A stretch of 17,980 nucleotides of DNA from Gallionella sp. (GCA_030690245.1 JAUYGW010000143.1:1-17980); one strand, 5' to 3'. Counted from the first letter of the stretch, positions 1-7,776 are shown. Translations and numbers: made by a program. Notes: generated from the letters alone by a model not told the origin.

Positions 1-1
1 G

Positions 2-283
2 AAACTGGGTATGATTTTCTGGTGCCTGTTTGCGTTCATCGCCAGCGGCTATGAGCACTCTATTGCCAACATGACGATTTTCAGCATCGCGCTGCTGGGC
101 GAACATCCCGATACCGTCAGTCTGGGTGGCATGGCACACAACCTGTTGTGGGTGACATTGGGCAATACGATCAGCGGCGCTTTCTTCATGGCTGCCGCCT
201 ACTGGTTTGTTTCCGATCCGCCCACGGCAACCGGGGTTGCAGGTGTAAAAGGTGAAGTGTTGCTGGTTGATTTGGAAAATTGA
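2..283 (+). CDS. Formate/nitrite transporter (FNT) family channel, C-terminal part
   Basis: This is the last 93 codons of a gene whose start lies before the window; the frame is open from base 2 to the stop at 281-283. FNT proteins (FocA, NirC) are pentameric inner-membrane channels for formate, nitrite or hydrosulfide. The fragment holds a membrane helix with GYEHSIANM, the family motif containing the central pore histidine, and then a last helix with GNTISGAFFMAAAYWFV, followed by a short cytoplasmic tail. Family membership is clear, but the anion carried cannot be told from this end. The next gene starts 6 bases after the stop, so the two are probably co-transcribed. Confidence 0.88.
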   Translation, partial: KLGMIFWCLFAFIASGYEHSIANMTIFSIALLGEHPDTVSLGGMAHNLLWVTLGNTISGAFFMAAAYWFVSDPPTATGVAGVKGEVLLVDLEN

Positions 284-289
284 GTATCG

Positions 290-757
290 ATGGAAATTGA
301 AATTTCGCAAGCGGAGTATAGAGACTTCGATCAACTGGCCGATCTGCTCGCCGAACTGTTCACGCTGGAAAAAGATTTCTGCCCGGATCGCGAAAAACAG
401 TTACGCGGGTTACGCCTGATTCTGGATAACCCGGCGCTGGGCAGGCTCTTCGTGCTGCGCGATCAGGGCAGGGTGGCTGGCATGGCGAACCTGCTTATCA
501 CCGTCAGCACGGCGGAAGGTTGCCGGGTGGCGGTGTTGGAAGACGTGATAATCGGCAACGAGTATCGGGGCAAAGGGCTGGGGCGGCGGCTGGTTGAGCA
601 TGTCCTCGCTTGGGCAAAGACAGGCGGGATGACGCGCATTACCTTGCTGGCAGATCGGGATAATAAAGCCGCACAGGGCTTTTACCGGAAGCTGGGCTTC
701 GAGCATTCGCAGATGGTGGTGCTGCGCAGGCGGCTTATTTCTCTCTCAGGTTTGTAG
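290..757 (+). CDS. GNAT-family N-acetyltransferase
   Basis: A 155-residue single-domain acetyltransferase of usual GNAT length. The acetyl-CoA pyrophosphate-binding motif A is seen as RGKGLG at residues 93-98, following the beta strand AVLEDVIIG. The C-terminal motif B region includes NKAAQGFYRKLGF at about 125-137. Proteins of this kind move an acetyl group from acetyl-CoA to an amine; the acceptor cannot be predicted. It starts 6 bases after the channel gene, with only a weak purine stretch (GGAAAA) as ribosome site, which suggests translation coupled to the upstream gene. It ends 22 bases before the convergent purU stop, with no obvious hairpin terminator between them. Confidence 0.85.
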   Translation: MEIEISQAEYRDFDQLADLLAELFTLEKDFCPDREKQLRGLRLILDNPALGRLFVLRDQGRVAGMANLLITVSTAEGCRVAVLEDVIIGNEYRGKGLGRRLVEHVLAWAKTGGMTRITLLADRDNKAAQGFYRKLGFEHSQMVVLRRRLISLSGL

Positions 758-779
758 GTCGAGTTAGCGCAGCGTGAAC

Positions 780-1640
780 CTAGCGGAACACGATCGTCTT
801 GTTGCCGCAGACCAACACGCGGTCTTCGACATGGTAGCGCAGGCCGCGCGCCAGCACGGCTTTCTCGATGTCCTTGCCGTAGCGCACCATGTCTTCCACG
901 GTGTCGCCGTGGTCGATGCGCATGGTGTCCTGCTCGATGATCGGGCCGGCATCCAGTTCGTCGGAAACATAATGGCAGGTCGCGCCGATCAGCTTCACGC
1001 CGCGATGGTAGGCCTGATGGTAGGGTTTTGCGCCCGCGAAGGAAGGCAGGAAGCTGTGGTGGATGTTGATGAGGCGCCCGGCATAACGGGTGCATAGATC
1101 CGGCGGCATGATCTGCATGAAGCGCGCCAGCACCATCACATCGCCGCGCGACGCATCGAACTGCCGCGCGATTTCCGCAAAGGCGGCAGCCTTGCCCTGG
1201 TCATTTGGCATGGCAACGTAATGGAACGGGATGCCGTGCCATTCGACAAAGCCGCGCAGGTCTTCATGGTTGGAGATCACGCAGGGAATCTCCACTTCCA
1301 GCTCGCCGCTGCGCCAGCGATGCAGCAGGTCGTTGAGGCAGTGATCCTGCCTGCTGACCAGCAGCACCACGCGCTTCTTCACGGCGGAATCGCTGACCTG
1401 CCAGCTCATGCGGAATTGTTCCGCCAGCGGGGCGAAGCGCGCGCGCAATTCCGCCGCATCGAACGGCAGCGAGCCTGCTCTGATTTCCTGGCGCATGAAG
1501 AAGCGCTGCGTTTCCTGATCGGTGTGGTAGCTGGCCTCGACGATGAAGCCGCCATGCTGAGCCACGAAGCCGCTCACCGCCGCGACGATGCCGACCCGGT
1601 CCGGGCAGGAGAGCGTCAGCGTGTAGCGGTGTTTATTCAT
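780..1640 (-). CDS. purU: Formyltetrahydrofolate deformylase
   Basis: A 286-residue protein of normal PurU length. It hydrolyses 10-formyl-tetrahydrofolate to formate and tetrahydrofolate, balancing one-carbon pools and supplying formate for purine synthesis. Residues 7-80 form an ACT domain (starts LTLSCPDRVGIVAAVSGFV), which separates PurU from the shorter PurN transformylase. The catalytic half has INIHHSFLPSFAGAKPYHQA at 191-210 and LDAGPII at 229-235, giving the expected triad N192, H194 and D230. The start is supported by GAGGAA about 8 bases upstream. It lies downstream of the ybiT-like gene on the same strand, separated by a REP doublet. A formate/nitrite-family channel lies on the other side of the acetyltransferase gene, a possible but unproven link through formate. 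Confidence 0.95.
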   Translation of the reverse strand: MNKHRYTLTLSCPDRVGIVAAVSGFVAQHGGFIVEASYHTDQETQRFFMRQEIRAGSLPFDAAELRARFAPLAEQFRMSWQVSDSAVKKRVVLLVSRQDHCLNDLLHRWRSGELEVEIPCVISNHEDLRGFVEWHGIPFHYVAMPNDQGKAAAFAEIARQFDASRGDVMVLARFMQIMPPDLCTRYAGRLINIHHSFLPSFAGAKPYHQAYHRGVKLIGATCHYVSDELDAGPIIEQDTMRIDHGDTVEDMVRYGKDIEKAVLARGLRYHVEDRVLVCGNKTIVFR

Positions 1641-1687
1641 GTCAGTTCCTCAGTCTTGATCATAAAATTACCATGGGGGGCGTTTTT

Positions 1688-1754
1688 GTAGGAGCGGGCC
1701 ATGCCCGCGAGGTTTTTTGTCATGTTTTTATTCGCGGGCATGGCCCGCTCCTAC
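1688..1754. repeat. REPIN-like pair of inverted REP sequences
   Basis: Two perfect 23-base inverted arms (1688-1710 and 1732-1754) surround a 21-base T-rich spacer. Each arm begins with GTAG and contains its own small palindrome, GCGGGC-CAT-GCCCGC, so each arm can fold alone or both can pair into one long hairpin. A 5' GTAG head plus an imperfect palindrome is the hallmark of REP sequences mobilised by RAYT (REP-associated tyrosine) transposases, and two inverted REPs make a REPIN. It sits between ybiT and purU. It has no T-run directly after the stem, so it is not a classic terminator, although it could slow transcription or protect the upstream mRNA 3' end. Confidence 0.85.
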
Positions 1755-1763
1755 AAGAGAGCT

Positions 1764-3362
1764 TTAAAGTGCCATTCCCTGGTCACGCAGATATTCTTCA
1801 TACGTGCCGTGGTAATCGGAGATTCCCTTGGCGGTGATTTCGATAATGCGCGTGGCCAGTGACGAAACAAACTCGCGGTCATGGCTGACGAACAGCAGCG
1901 TGCCTTTGAATTCCAGCAGCGCGGTGTTGAGCGACTCGATGGATTCCATGTCCATGTGGTTGGTCGGCTCGTCCATCAGCAGCACATTGTTCCGTTGCAG
2001 CATCAGCTTGCCGAACAGCATGCGTCCCTTTTCACCGCCGGACAGCACTTTCACGCGCTTCTTGGCATCGTCACCGGAGAACAGCAAACGGCCCAGCGTG
2101 GCGCGCACCGCCTGGTCGTCATCGTTCGGGCCGCGCCAATAGGTCATCCAGTCGGTCATGATTTTGTCTTCGGCAAAATCTGCGGTGTGATCCTGCGCGT
2201 AGTATCCGATCTTGGCCTTGTCCGTCCACTTGATGGTGCCGGTGTCGGGTTGCAGATCGCCCGCCAGGCAGCGCAGCAGCGTGGTCTTGCCGATACCGTT
2301 CGGGCCGATGATCGCGACTTTCTCGCCAGCATCGATGCGGAAATTTACATTGGAGAACAGCACCCGGTCGAAGCCCTTCGCCACATGCTGCAACTCCACC
2401 GCGACGCGGTGCAGCTTTTCGCGCTCGTCGTATTCAAAGCGGATGAACGGATACTGGCGGCTGGACGGTTTGATGTCCTCGATCTTGATCTTGTCGATCT
2501 GGCGCGCGCGCGAGGTGGCCTGCTTGGCCTTGGACGCATTCGCCGAGAAGCGCGCCACGAAGGCTTTCAGTTCGGCGACTTTCTCCTTGGCCTTGGTGTT
2601 GTCCGCCGATTGCTGCTCGCGCGCCTGCGTGGCGGCCAGCATATATTCGTCGTACGTGCCGGGGTAAGTGGTAATCTTGCCGTAGTCCAGATCGGACATG
2701 TGGGTGCACACGCTGTTCAGGAAGTGGCGGTCATGCGAGATGATCACCATCGTACAGGTACGCGCGTTCAGGATATTTTCCAGCCAGCGGATGGTGTTGA
2801 TGTCGAGGTTGTTGGTCGGCTCGTCCAGCAACAGGATGTCCGGGTTGGAAAACAACGCCTGCGCCAGCAGCACGCGCAGCTTGAAACCGGGAGCGACCGC
2901 GCTCATCGGGCCCTGATGCAATTCGATCGCAATACCCAAGCCCAGCAACAGCTCGCCGGCGCGCGGTTCGGCGGTGTAACCGTCATACTCGGCGAATTCC
3001 GCTTCCAGATCGGCGGCGCGCATGTAATCCTCTTCGGATGCGTCCGGGTTGGCATAGATCGCATCGCGTTCCGACATCGCCGCCCACATTTCGGTGTGGC
3101 CCATCATCACCACATCCAGCACACGATTGTCTTCATAGGCGAACTGATCCTGGCGCAGCTTGCCGAGGCGCTCATCCCTGTCCAGCATCACATTCCCGGA
3201 GCTCGGCTCCAGATCACCGCCGAGGATTTTCATGAAAGTGGACTTGCCGCATCCGTTCGCGCCGATCAAGCCGTAGCGGTTGCCGTCGCCGAATTTCACG
3301 GAAACGTTTTCAAACAAGGGCTTCGCCCCGAATTGCATGGTGATATTTGCTGTGGAAAGCAT
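1764..3362 (-). CDS. ybiT: ABC-F family ATPase, YbiT type
   Basis: A 532-residue cytosolic protein with two ABC ATPase domains and no membrane segments, matching E. coli YbiT in length and nearly collinear in sequence. ABC-F proteins bind the ribosome and influence elongation. Domain 1 has Walker [10 protein letters not shown] at 34-42 and [11 protein letters not shown]. Its signature is degenerate (VAPGFKLR instead of LSGGE), as in YbiT. The linker contains the charged arm with [20 protein letters not shown]. Domain 2 has [17 protein letters not shown] and [11 protein letters not shown]. It is the first gene of a minus-strand pair with purU and is divergent from the DUF971 gene across 362 bases. 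The exact role of YbiT is poorly known; antibiotic resistance should not be assumed from the ABC-F label. Confidence 0.95.
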   Translation of the reverse strand: MLSTANITMQFGAKPLFENVSVKFGDGNRYGLIGANGCGKSTFMKILGGDLEPSSGNVMLDRDERLGKLRQDQFAYEDNRVLDVVMMGHTEMWAAMSERDAIYANPDASEEDYMRAADLEAEFAEYDGYTAEPRAGELLLGLGIAIELHQGPMSAVAPGFKLRVLLAQALFSNPDILLLDEPTNNLDINTIRWLENILNARTCTMVIISHDRHFLNSVCTHMSDLDYGKITTYPGTYDEYMLAATQAREQQSADNTKAKEKVAELKAFVARFSANASKAKQATSRARQIDKIKIEDIKPSSRQYPFIRFEYDEREKLHRVAVELQHVAKGFDRVLFSNVNFRIDAGEKVAIIGPNGIGKTTLLRCLAGDLQPDTGTIKWTDKAKIGYYAQDHTADFAEDKIMTDWMTYWRGPNDDDQAVRATLGRLLFSGDDAKKRVKVLSGGEKGRMLFGKLMLQRNNVLLMDEPTNHMDMESIESLNTALLEFKGTLLFVSHDREFVSSLATRIIEITAKGISDYHGTYEEYLRDQGMAL

Positions 3363-3724
3363 GAAAAACTCGACTTCAGAAAATTTTGGAGCGCAATTTT
3401 AACACCGCGCGCACCGCACACCGAATTTAAACGCGGGCGCCGGTATCCGGACATCGGGACTGCCGGCTGAAAAGCACGGATTCATTGCCGCTATAACACT
3501 TTTAAAGGCATGGGAATCCGGCCTTGATGCGCCTGCGCGAGTTGAGTATAGTGCCTCGCCTGTGCTTTTTGCTCGAATGTTCAAGTAGTCGCAGTATCAT
3601 CGCGACCTAAAGCTTTTTTGCCGCAAAAATTGCATTTTCAGGCCGGTCTGCGCCAGTTGCCAGGGTGCGTGTTTTCATTGTCAGCGGCGAAGGTGCTGCA
3701 TATAAAAGGAGTAAATCTGGAATC
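3363..3724. other. Divergent intergenic region between ybiT and the DUF971 gene
   Basis: These 362 bases contain no convincing gene. The half next to ybiT is AT-rich and has only a weak possible promoter toward ybiT (TAAAAT read on the minus strand at 3396-3401). The other half holds a good sigma-70 type promoter toward the DUF971 gene (3524-3552). After it comes a leader of about 165 bases that includes a small hairpin (3588-3592 with 3602-3606) and, seven bases later, a run of six T. No riboswitch class was recognised. Confidence 0.6.
3524..3552 (+). promoter_or_regulatory. Predicted sigma-70 promoter for the DUF971 gene
   Basis: TTGATG at 3524-3529 and TATAGT at 3547-3552 are separated by exactly 17 bases, close to the TTGACA/TATAAT consensus. 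Transcription would start near 3559, leaving a leader of about 165 bases before the ATG at 3725. Confidence 0.55.
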
Positions 3725-4147
3725 ATGTCAGCACACCCCACGGAAATTAAGTTGCATCAACAATCCCGCTTGCTCGAAATCGCGTTTGACGACGATGCCT
3801 GTTACCAGCTGCCGTATGAGTTCTTGCGGGTATCTTCACCTTCGGCCGAGGTGAGGGGGCATGGCGTCGGCCAGGAGACATTGCAGGTAGGCAAGAAAAA
3901 CGTGGACATACTCGAAGTCCTTCCGGTCGGCAATTATGCGATGAAGATCGTCTATGATGATGGGCACGACTCCGGTCTTTATACTTGGGATTATCTTTAC
4001 AGCTTGGGCAAACATCAGGCCGAGTTGTGGCAAGATTATCTGGAGAAGCTGGAAGCTGCCGGCGGAAGCCGTGAGCATGGCAACGAGCCCGAAGTAAAGG
4101 CAGGCGGTTGCGGAAGTGGAAGCGGCGGCGGTTGCGGGCACCACTGA
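3725..4147 (+). CDS. DUF971 (gamma-butyrobetaine hydroxylase N-terminal-like) protein with Cys/Gly/His tail
   Basis: A 140-residue soluble protein. Residues 7-95 show the DUF971 fold: PTEIKLHQQSRLLEIAFDD near the start, YEFLRVSSPSAEV, then the strand NYAMKIVYDDGHDSGLYTW and the closing DYLYSLG. The last 14 residues are low-complexity GGCGSGSGGGCGHH, with C129, C137, H139 and H140, which look able to hold a metal or an Fe-S cluster. The start at 3725 is preferred over an ATG 60 bases earlier: AAAGGAG lies at 3705-3711 and the conserved domain begins right after. The next gene is mrp/apbC, and DUF971 is the C-terminal domain of the plant Fe-S carrier HCF101, so a role in Fe-S delivery with Mrp is a reasonable inference. 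No enzyme activity is claimed. Confidence 0.85.
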   Translation: MSAHPTEIKLHQQSRLLEIAFDDDACYQLPYEFLRVSSPSAEVRGHGVGQETLQVGKKNVDILEVLPVGNYAMKIVYDDGHDSGLYTWDYLYSLGKHQAELWQDYLEKLEAAGGSREHGNEPEVKAGGCGSGSGGGCGHH

Positions 4148-4283
4148 ACGGCTTGCCGGTCAACTTCGCTGCGCTTCAATTCTTCAGGCCCGTCAGGCCA
4201 GCCATTGAGTTAAAATGCCCAAGTGATTTGGCCAGCCAGTTTAGAATCCAACCTTTGTTTTTATATGATTTCAGGAGTGAATA

Positions 4284-5375
4284 ATGAGTTTTAGCGAAGC
4301 CGATGTGCAAGGCGCATTGAAGAATTTGATCGACCCGAATACCAGGAAAGATTTTGCCAGCGGCAAAGTCCTGAAGAACGTCAAGATCGACGGCAACAAC
4401 GTGTCGCTGGACATCGTGCTCGGCTACCCTGCAAAGAGCGTGTGGGACGAGATTCGCGCCATGATCGAAGCGCATCTCAAGGCGGCATTGCCGGGCAGCA
4501 GCGTCAGTGCCAACGTGACCAGTAAAGTGGTGCAGCACACGGTGCAGCATGGCGCGAAGCTGGTGGATGGCGTGCGGAACATCATCGCGGTAGCGAGCGG
4601 CAAGGGTGGGGTGGGCAAGTCCACCACGGCGGTAAATATTGCGTTGGCCCTGGCAGCCGAAGGCGCGCGCGTCGGCATGCTGGATGCCGATATCTATGGG
4701 CCTTCGCAACCGACCATGCTGGGCATTACCGGCCAGCCTACTACGGACGGCGAGCACTTCATGACGCCGATGAGCAACTATGGTTTGCAGGCGATGTCCA
4801 TCGGCTTCCTCATCGCCAGCGATGATACGCCGATGATCTGGCGCGGCCCGATGGTCACGCAGGCGCTGGACCAATTGCTGCGTCAGACGCGCTGGGATGA
4901 CCTGGACTATTTGATCGTTGACTTGCCGCCCGGCACCGGCGACATCCAGCTTTCGCTGGCCCAGCAAGTGCCGCTCACCGGCGCGGTGATCGTGACCACC
5001 CCGCAGGACATCGCGCTGATGGATGCGCGCAAGGGGCTCAAGATGTTTGAGAAAGTCGGCGTCAAGATCGTCGGCATTGTGGAAAACATGAGCACGCATA
5101 TCTGCTCGAAATGCGGGCATGAAGAGCATATTTTTGGGTCGGGCGGCGGCGAGAAGATGTGCGCCGATTACGACACCGAATTTCTCGGCAGCCTGCCGCT
5201 GGATATCCGCATTCGCGAGCAGACCGATTCCGGAAAACCGACGGTCGTATCCGATCCAGACGGCAACATCGCGAAGTCGTACAAACAGATTGCGCGCCGT
5301 ATCGCGGTCAAGGTCGCGGAAATGGCGCAGAACCGCACCTCGGTATTCCCGAAAGTGGTGGTGCAAAATACCTGA
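4284..5375 (+). CDS. apbC: Iron-sulfur cluster carrier ATPase Mrp/ApbC
   Basis: A 363-residue cytosolic P-loop NTPase of the Mrp/NBP35 family, which binds a [4Fe-4S] cluster at a dimer interface and passes it to apo-proteins. Residues 1-85 form a DUF59/MIP18 domain. The deviant Walker A is GKGGVGKST at 106-114, with DADIYGPSQPTMLG and IVDLPPGTGD following. The cluster-binding CxxC is C274-S-K-C277. The DUF59 part has no cysteine. AGGAG at 4273-4277 lies 6 bases before the ATG. It lies 136 bases after the DUF971 gene on the same strand; together they carry the DUF59, ATPase and DUF971 parts of HCF101 as two polypeptides. A convergent metG, a frequent neighbour elsewhere, is not present here. 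Confidence 0.95.
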   Translation: MSFSEADVQGALKNLIDPNTRKDFASGKVLKNVKIDGNNVSLDIVLGYPAKSVWDEIRAMIEAHLKAALPGSSVSANVTSKVVQHTVQHGAKLVDGVRNIIAVASGKGGVGKSTTAVNIALALAAEGARVGMLDADIYGPSQPTMLGITGQPTTDGEHFMTPMSNYGLQAMSIGFLIASDDTPMIWRGPMVTQALDQLLRQTRWDDLDYLIVDLPPGTGDIQLSLAQQVPLTGAVIVTTPQDIALMDARKGLKMFEKVGVKIVGIVENMSTHICSKCGHEEHIFGSGGGEKMCADYDTEFLGSLPLDIRIREQTDSGKPTVVSDPDGNIAKSYKQIARRIAVKVAEMAQNRTSVFPKVVVQNT

Positions 5376-5432
5376 CAGGAAGGCTGCGGGCGGTGAACCG
5401 TAAACCGGACTGCGGCACTCTGTTCAAACACT

Positions 5433-6038
5433 ATGGCACTGAATACTGGAAAATCATCCCTGGCGTCACTTGAGCTATTGGAGGCCGGCAAGCTGCGCAC
5501 CGAATTTCCGGAGCGTCGCCAGCAAGCCTTGGGGGCGGCTCAGGAGCGCCGCCAGCACCCCCAGCAGCCGGGCACGGCGTCTTCAGACCGGATTGCGGCC
5601 ATGCTCGAAAATGCGCAAATGTTCAAGGATCTTGAATGGGCGCAAATCGAGGCTTTATCCGGCTATATCCAGCTTTATCGCGCCGCTCCCGGGGCAGTCC
5701 TGTTCCGCGAAGGCGATAAGGGCGATTTCATGTGCATCGTGCTGGAAGGCAAGCTCGAAGTGCGCAAGGAAGACAATCAGCATGTGGCTAAGGTTGTTAC
5801 GACGGTATTTCCCGGCCGCAGCCTGGGCGAGATGACGATCGTGGACGGCGAGCCGCGCTCCGCTACGGCAGTGGCCGTTGCTTCGTCGACCCTGGCCGTT
5901 CTGACGCAGGAGAATTTTCTGCTGATCATGCGCGACAAACCCGCGCTTTCGGCAAAATTGCTGCTCAAGATTGCGCAACTGCTTAGCCAGCGCCTCCGCC
6001 TTACCAGCGGCATCCTGGTGGACTATCTGGAAAGCTGA
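5433..6038 (+). CDS. Stand-alone cyclic nucleotide-binding domain protein
   Basis: A 201-residue soluble protein with one CNBD at about residues 60-180 and no helix-turn-helix, kinase or membrane part. The beta-roll is seen in PGAVLFREGDKGDFMCIVLEG, and the phosphate-binding cassette in GRSLGEMTIVDGEPRSATA, keeping the Gly-Glu and the Arg that normally hold the cyclic phosphate. Binding of cAMP or cGMP is therefore plausible. The first 55 residues are polar and Gln/Arg-rich with no recognised domain. The start is uncertain because no clear ribosome site precedes 5433; an in-frame ATG at 5601 would remove the polar leader. It lies 57 bases after mrp and ends just before a strong terminator, so it probably closes that operon. 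Confidence 0.8.
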   Translation: MALNTGKSSLASLELLEAGKLRTEFPERRQQALGAAQERRQHPQQPGTASSDRIAAMLENAQMFKDLEWAQIEALSGYIQLYRAAPGAVLFREGDKGDFMCIVLEGKLEVRKEDNQHVAKVVTTVFPGRSLGEMTIVDGEPRSATAVAVASSTLAVLTQENFLLIMRDKPALSAKLLLKIAQLLSQRLRLTSGILVDYLES

Positions 6039-6058
6039 TTCGATTTTTGGTTGAAGAT

Positions 6059-6095
6059 AACATTGGGGCGCGAACTATCGCGCCCCAATGTTTTT
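6059..6095 (+). terminator. Rho-independent terminator after the CNBD gene
   Basis: A perfect 13-base GC-rich stem (6061-6073 CATTGGGGCGCGA with 6078-6090) closes a four-base loop, ACTA, and is followed by five T (6091-6095). Two A residues before it extend the stem to 15 pairs. It starts 20 bases after the CNBD stop and lies 13 bases from the convergent ubiT stop, so it may also act, less efficiently, on the minus strand. Confidence 0.9.
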
Positions 6096-6107
6096 ATCGA
6101 TGGGAAA

Positions 6108-6572
6108 TTACGCCAGCAGGCGTGTGCGGAGTTTGCCGAGCAAGCGCCCCGGCAGCAGGGCGCGGAAATCCAGCGGCGGCAATTCCAGGGCATCCAGCGT
6201 ATTTTTCACCAGCAGGCCCAGTTCGGTATCGCCTTCCATGACCAGGCGGCGGCTGAAAAACAGCGTGTCCGGGTCTTCCTTGCGCATCGCGAGCAGGAAA
6301 AAATCCTGGGCGCTGGCACTGATGGTGAGGTCGGTTTTGTGCGCCGCATGGCGTGCCATCAGGCCTTTCGATCCGAGGGTGAAGTGAAACGCAATGCCGG
6401 CGTCTTTGACGCGGATGCAAATCTGTTTGCCGTGCAGGGGCTCCCAGACTTCATCGCGCAGTTTGTCGTTCAGCGCCAGGTTGATGGCCCGCGTAAAGAT
6501 CAGCGAATGGGGATAGCGGGGCAGCAGTGAAATAAGGTTGCTGATGGGCTGCGGAATCAAATAAAGCTTCAT
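6108..6572 (-). CDS. ubiT: SCP2-domain accessory factor for O2-independent ubiquinone synthesis (UbiT/YhbT)
   Basis: A 154-residue protein, slightly shorter than E. coli UbiT, consisting almost entirely of one SCP2 sterol-carrier lipid-binding domain (about residues 35-135: core LHGKQICIRVKDAGIAFHFTL and DLTISASAQDFFLLAMRKED, then LFFSRRLVMEGDTELGLLVKN). UbiT is thought to bind ubiquinone intermediates for the UbiU-UbiV hydroxylases. AAGG lies a few bases before the ATG. The assignment rests on the fold plus ubiV and ubiU upstream on the same strand. A 139-base gap holding a palindromic composite element separates it from ubiV, so co-transcription is likely but not certain. Confidence 0.88.
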   Translation of the reverse strand: MKLYLIPQPISNLISLLPRYPHSLIFTRAINLALNDKLRDEVWEPLHGKQICIRVKDAGIAFHFTLGSKGLMARHAAHKTDLTISASAQDFFLLAMRKEDPDTLFFSRRLVMEGDTELGLLVKNTLDALELPPLDFRALLPGRLLGKLRTRLLA

Positions 6573-6598
6573 GTCGGTTACCTTGCTCGATGGTGGCT

Positions 6599-6690
6599 AA
6601 CGGGCATGGCAAATTTGCCGCCCCTGATGATGAAAACCGCCATGCCCGTTTCCCTCTCTCCTGACTCTCTCCCGCTTGCGGGAGAGAGGG
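6599..6690 (+). repeat. Composite palindromic element, copy 1 (ubiV-ubiT gap)
   Basis: Part one is an inverted repeat of 12 bases, AACGGGCATGGC (6599-6610) and its exact complement (6639-6650), around 28 bases. Part two follows at once: a CCCTCTC-rich stretch ending in the near-perfect hairpin CTCTCTCCCGC / GCGGGAGAGAG (6665-6675 with 6678-6688). The same two-part order is found on the minus strand at 16331-16421, with matching inner bases (TGATGATGAAAACC against TATGATAATGAAGCC). The second part resembles the widespread CCCTCACCC...CCCTCTCCC-GGGAGAGGG intergenic repeat. Confidence 0.75.
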
Positions 6691-6711
6691 ACGCGGCCTC
6701 ACTACGTGAGT

Positions 6712-7614
6712 TCATGTTGACGGGGTGTTGCGGATGAAATCAAGGCCGGGCTTGCCGTGCCAATAGCCGTTGCAGGATGCCGCCGGCATCAGGCCTTCGA
6801 TCTGCGCCAAGGCTTGCGCAGAGGTGAGGCGCTGCTCCATGCCTTCCCGGAACAGGCGCAATATCTCGCCGGTATGGTGTGCCTGGGGGCTGACCCGCAC
6901 CACGTTAATGCCCGCGTCCTGCAGGGTATCCAGTTCGCCGATCAGATTATGCACCAGCGCCGATTGGGTCTGGATGCCGTTCAGCGTCAGAAAGGGTTGC
7001 CCCTCGCGGGTTTTCAGCGCGAGGCCGTCCTCATAGTCGAGGCATTTGAACTGGCAGTCGTCTTTCTGCAAATTATGGTGGCGCGCGGTGAAGCAGCGTG
7101 CCGAAAAAGCCAGCGGCAGGCGCCCGTAAGCGAACACTTCGGTTTCAATGCTCGACTGGCGATTGCGCAGAATTGACACAAGCGACTCGCGCGACATTTC
7201 CACCGGCATCACCCAGCGGGCCGCACCCAGTCCGGCGAGCAAATCGAGGGTTTGCGGGTTGAAAACATTCAGGGTCGAACCGGCCACGAAGGGCAGTTTG
7301 TTTGCCAACAGGCGCACCGCACCCATGTCGTTGGCTTCCACGCGGAAATTTTCGTTGTCGGCGATCTTGCGCAGGGTTTTGACGTCGTATTCGGATTCGA
7401 TCAGGGTCTGCGTCGAAATCACCACTTCCTTGCCGGCGGCGGCAAGCCGCTCCGCCATGTCCAGGTAGTCCTGCAGGCGCAGCAGGTGGCGGCGCGAACA
7501 GACGGTTTCGCCGAGGTAGATGATGTCCACGGGCGCGTCGGCCATCTCATCGTAAAAACTGAGCATGGTGTCGCGATCCCAATAGTAGAGGACAGGGCCG
7601 AGAGCTAATTTCAT
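6712..7614 (-). CDS. ubiV: O2-independent ubiquinone hydroxylase subunit UbiV (U32 family)
   Basis: A 300-residue protein of the peptidase-U32-like family. UbiV forms a heterodimer with UbiU that hydroxylates ubiquinone precursors without oxygen, using prephenate as hydroxyl donor. The [4Fe-4S] cysteines are in place: C39 (ETVCSRRHLL), then C174, C187 and C191 in SARCFTARHHNLQKDDCQFK and the next residue. The 13- and 4-residue spacings equal those of E. coli UbiV (C180, C193, C197). The start MKLALGPVLYYW agrees with the family, and AAGGAA precedes it. It lies downstream of ubiU, separated by 162 bases holding a repeat element. Confidence 0.94.
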   Translation of the reverse strand: MKLALGPVLYYWDRDTMLSFYDEMADAPVDIIYLGETVCSRRHLLRLQDYLDMAERLAAAGKEVVISTQTLIESEYDVKTLRKIADNENFRVEANDMGAVRLLANKLPFVAGSTLNVFNPQTLDLLAGLGAARWVMPVEMSRESLVSILRNRQSSIETEVFAYGRLPLAFSARCFTARHHNLQKDDCQFKCLDYEDGLALKTREGQPFLTLNGIQTQSALVHNLIGELDTLQDAGINVVRVSPQAHHTGEILRLFREGMEQRLTSAQALAQIEGLMPAASCNGYWHGKPGLDFIRNTPST

Positions 7615-7637
7615 GTTTATTCCAAATTCCTTATTTG

Positions 7638-7760
7638 CACCACGAAGAACACGAAGAAAAACGGCGCGGTGCTACAAAAACCGGAGCCACACTTGCTGGT
7701 GAGCCGCCGATATCGTGAAACCCCATGAAACCCCTTCGTGTTCTCTGTGCCCTTCGCGGT
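7638..7760. repeat. Inverted pair of CACGAAG 9-mer repeats (ubiU-ubiV gap)
   Basis: The left side has two head-to-tail copies of CACGAAGAA (7641-7649, 7650-7658). The right side has three 9-base units in inverse orientation (CCCTTCGTG, TTCTCTGTG and CCCTTCGCG at 7732-7758). The two sides enclose about 73 unrelated bases. A matching element lies at 10059-10197. Neither end encodes anything, and the element fills most of the space between ubiU and ubiV. Confidence 0.75.
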
Positions 7761-7776
7761 AAAGTTTTTTTCAGGT

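Noticed and set aside
1688..1754. Rho-independent terminator between ybiT and purU
   Set aside because: The stem is strong, but no T-run follows it on either strand, and each arm is itself a REP palindrome. A REPIN explains it better.
1764..3362. Antibiotic-resistance ABC-F
   Set aside because: The sequence follows YbiT closely, including the degenerate first signature. YbiT is a housekeeping translation factor, so a resistance label is not supported.
1881..3470. Open frame of 529 codons on the plus strand
   Set aside because: It lies wholly antisense to the ybiT-like gene, which has clear Walker and signature motifs. The antisense product shows no domain and has the His/Arg/Gln-rich composition of a shadow frame.
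4176..5366. Open frame of 396 codons on the minus strand
   Set aside because: It is antisense to mrp/apbC. The translation is His/Arg-rich with no recognisable motif.
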